A stretch of DNA of 64,000 nucleotides from Strigops habroptila (taxonomy: Eukaryota > Chordata > Aves > Psittaciformes > Psittacidae): the NCBI RefSeq assembly GCF_004027225.2, contig NC_044277.2:94252283-94316282 (forward strand). Direction: 5' to 3'. A program made the translations under genes and the position numbers. Of this stretch, positions 61,448-64,000 are shown piece by piece. The notes beneath the pieces were generated by a model that made no database searches, was not told where the DNA came from, and worked only from the letters and a program-made list of their open reading frames with translations. Position 1 is the stretch's first letter, and each line of letters opens with the position of its first letter.

Positions 61448-64000
61448 CAGGGTTCTGCTAACCTGGCTCATTTGGACTGTAGTGGGGCTAGGCTCCCACC
61501 CCTCCAGGATGTTTTTGCTGAGCTATGCAAAAATATGCAAAGGTAAATCAGCACACAACTGTTCAGCTAATACCACCATTACTAAATCATACCATTTCAC
61601 AACTAAGTAGGACTCCTGTCACATGTATCAGTGTTCAGCATTTACACATTTTCAACAGTGCTCTTGCTTGCCTCTCACCTTTCAGTTTATAGCACTTCAC
61701 TCAGCATTTATTTTATCTTCTAAGCACTTTGCAAACACTAATGATTTTTAAATAAACAAATAAATAGGACTGGCATAATATGGTGAAGACACAGTCTAGG
61801 GGACTGTTTTGCCCGGAGTTGCAGGCGATAAATTAATGCATTACAAGGTTAACATATACGCAAACTGAAGACTCAAAAAGCACCTTAGCACCTAAAACAG
61901 TACTATAGAGGGGACACAGTGAATCCATCAGCAGTCACTGTCATATTTAAAGGCACATTTATCCTGGCTCTCCTATTTCAAAGTACTTACTAATCACCTG
62001 GAAGTCCTCCTCTGAATGGTCAATAGACTGTTGTGCTGACACACTCATGTAGGTCCTTTACTCACTTCAAGAGTTACCATAAATAGGTGTCTTGTTTAGT
62101 CACTCTCTTCAGGCCTTCCATTTTATTACCTACATGAACTCTCTCAAACATCAAGACAGTCTGCAAAGCTTCTCTCCCTCACTCACACACACTGATTGCC
62201 TATTCCCAGTGATAATCTTTAAGACAGAGACTCTTCAGCTCACATAATATGGAAGACTATATTACAAGTGTAAACTGAGTCACACTATTTCACACAAAAT
62301 ACATCCCCAGCAACAGTGCAGAATTTACAAGAAAAATTGTTAGGAAGTAAAGAAAACAGATGTGCTTGAAGATGGAAATTAGCAAAAAAATAAAATAAAA
62401 TAAACAAAATCAGAGAGGAGATAGAACATTTAAGGAATAGAAATAAACCTGAAACTTGAGCCAAAGTAGGGCTAGAAGTTATTATACATGGTCAGTTCAT
62501 AGACAATTTCCAAGGCATCCGGCATTAATCTCTTTTGGAAACAGGATACTCTGTTAGGTGGACATTTGGTTTAAGCAAACTACTATTTTCCTATTTCCTA
62601 TTCTCAATTTCTTTTCCCTCACACTTATACGTAGAAGGGTAAAAAAGGAGATGTTTGAGATTCCACACTATAGGGATGAAAAAGATTTTAGAAGATGCAA
62701 ACCTATAATTAAGAATTACAGCATTTCTTTTTCCTTGTCCTTGTGTTTTATACGCAGTTAGACAATTTCACTGCATGCTGATAAGGTTATACTTCAGGAT
62801 GCAAATCTCGGAGGAATTATTCAAAAGAGATAGCACTGAATAAAAATTCTCATATTTCAAAAGTTGTAACTAATATGTCCCATGTGAGAAATCAGCTTGA
62901 CAGATTTGATAATTTTTGGCTCATTTCTGAGTCAATGCCTGGCTAGTCTGTACACTGAACAATGTGGTTCACTCTACCAGTAAATTGTTCAGCAGAACTG
63001 GCCAGAGAAAATTAACTCTAATGAAAAAGGTAGTGCTTGCAGTAGGTTTTTGATCCCAGCCTCAGGATGAGAGAATGACAAGAACAGATGTTGACATGTT
63101 TCTGGTTCCTTTGATTAAAAAAGCCATTTTTAACAGATAAGACAGAATCTTTGTCTTTGATAGCTACCAACATTAATGCAGCCATAACACTTGTGAAAAC
63201 ATTTTATTTCTGTGAAGGCAATGTTTTCCTGTCAAAAAGTTGATCTGGTTGGAAAAGTGCATGTCCTTTGCTAACAACGTGCCTATCCAACAAATTCAGG
63301 AATGAAACAACATATCTCTCTTACATGTAAAACTCTGTGGAGCTGAGTTTTTTTGATTTTCAATTTGGTCTATCCTTGCTTCAAAAGTTAGATTTTCCCG
63401 TTACAGAGAAAAACCTACCTCATAGAATTATGCAAATAGGGATTAAGTTTAAATCATAAGCAGTGATTTGATATGGAAAAAAAAAAAAAAAGGCACTAAA
63501 AAAGATTAAAAATCTGATAGCCTATTCCTATACATTCTAGTGCACATCTGCTTTACAATTGCTGTGCAGGAATGCTGGGAGTCTGTCTACAAACAACTCA
63601 CATAAAAAAAAATTCTAAAAAAAAGCTTAATCTGTTTGCAATTTATTTCAACTTCCTTTGTTACCAAGACTTTGGTTAATAGCATGGGATAAGCGTACAA
63701 TTTGGAGACAAAAATTGATATTTCAACATGTCTCAATAATTGACTATTTGAAGCAAAGACAGTAAGGAAAGACACAGAAGATGGCTTTACAGTTTCCAGC
63801 CCAGTCCTGCCCTCACCTTCTGCACCTACAGAAGGTCCTTGCCTACTCTAGCTGAAGGCACTGTTGTCCATTTGAAGAGCTTATAGCTTTGAAAATTAAT
63901 GCACCATCTAAGTCTTCTTCAAAAGTCTCTCTTCCTGTCCTTGCGAATTCACCTCAGGTTATCAAAAGCCAAAACCAGAAAGGTCCCCTTTGTGCTGCAA
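61448..64000. other. Unique AT-rich non-coding DNA
   Basis: No gene or transposon recognised up to the window edge. The stretch contains an (AAAT)n-like patch near 61749-61765, a TAAAA pentamer array and a further A15 run at 63477-63491. Open frames are short and unsupported. Confidence 0.7.
62384..62410 (+). repeat. (TAAAA)n microsatellite
   Basis: A7 followed by three TAAAA units and ACAAAAT. Short pentanucleotide simple repeat. Confidence 0.82.

Noticed and set aside
1..64000. Endogenous retrovirus or LTR pairs
   Set aside because: No long direct repeats with TG...CA ends, primer-binding site or polyprotein motifs were seen. The only reverse transcriptase sequences are of CR1 type.

Overview
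The window looks like bird (at least sauropsid) nuclear DNA. The only clear mobile elements are CR1 non-LTR retrotransposons, two of them ending in the ATTCTATG-type octamer tail of sauropsid CR1, and there is no L1, Alu or other mammalian repeat that I can recognise. The rest is AT-rich, CpG-poor single-copy sequence with A/T homopolymers and short simple repeats. Crocodilians and turtles also carry CR1, so 'bird' is very likely rather than proven.

I find no convincing host protein-coding gene, tRNA, rRNA, CpG island or CRISPR array. Outside the CR1 copies, the open frames (up to about 170 codons) are the size expected by chance in AT-rich DNA of this length and resemble no family I know. 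The best reading is an intergenic gene desert or the inside of a very large intron.

Layout: 1-12.85 kb is unique AT-rich sequence with a local duplication around a palindrome (6.5 kb), a possible ancient hAT-type fragment (10.6-10.9 kb) and a G-quadruplex motif (12.15 kb). At 12.86-13.17 kb lies a short minus-strand CR1 3' end from a different, older-looking lineage (copy D). From 13.2 to 33.6 kb the DNA is unique, with several ATTA/TAAT-rich blocks that could be conserved non-coding elements (about 13.7, 20.3 and 25.3 kb) and a possible decayed CR1 tail at 24.9 kb. At 33.60-35.45 kb is the best CR1 copy (A, plus strand), covering most of the reverse transcriptase with its FADD motif but broken by one stop and two frameshifts. 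From 35.5 to 44.9 kb the DNA is unique, including a block at 36.4-36.7 kb with a MEF2-like site and overlapping POU-like palindromes. At 44.95-45.87 kb is CR1 copy B (plus), lacking about 1 kb that includes the catalytic palm. From 45.9 to 60.2 kb the DNA is unique. At 60.19-61.31 kb is CR1 copy C (minus), damaged at its catalytic motif and carrying a perfect hairpin insertion; a roughly 10-bp minisatellite follows just beyond its truncated 5' end. The remainder is unique AT-rich DNA.

No set of genes works together here: the CR1 copies are dead, 5'-truncated insertions. I did not find a new biological system. The items worth a second look are mutational and structural (hairpin insertion, minisatellite next to a LINE truncation point, palindrome-centred duplication) and a few candidate regulatory blocks that only a cross-species alignment can confirm or dismiss.
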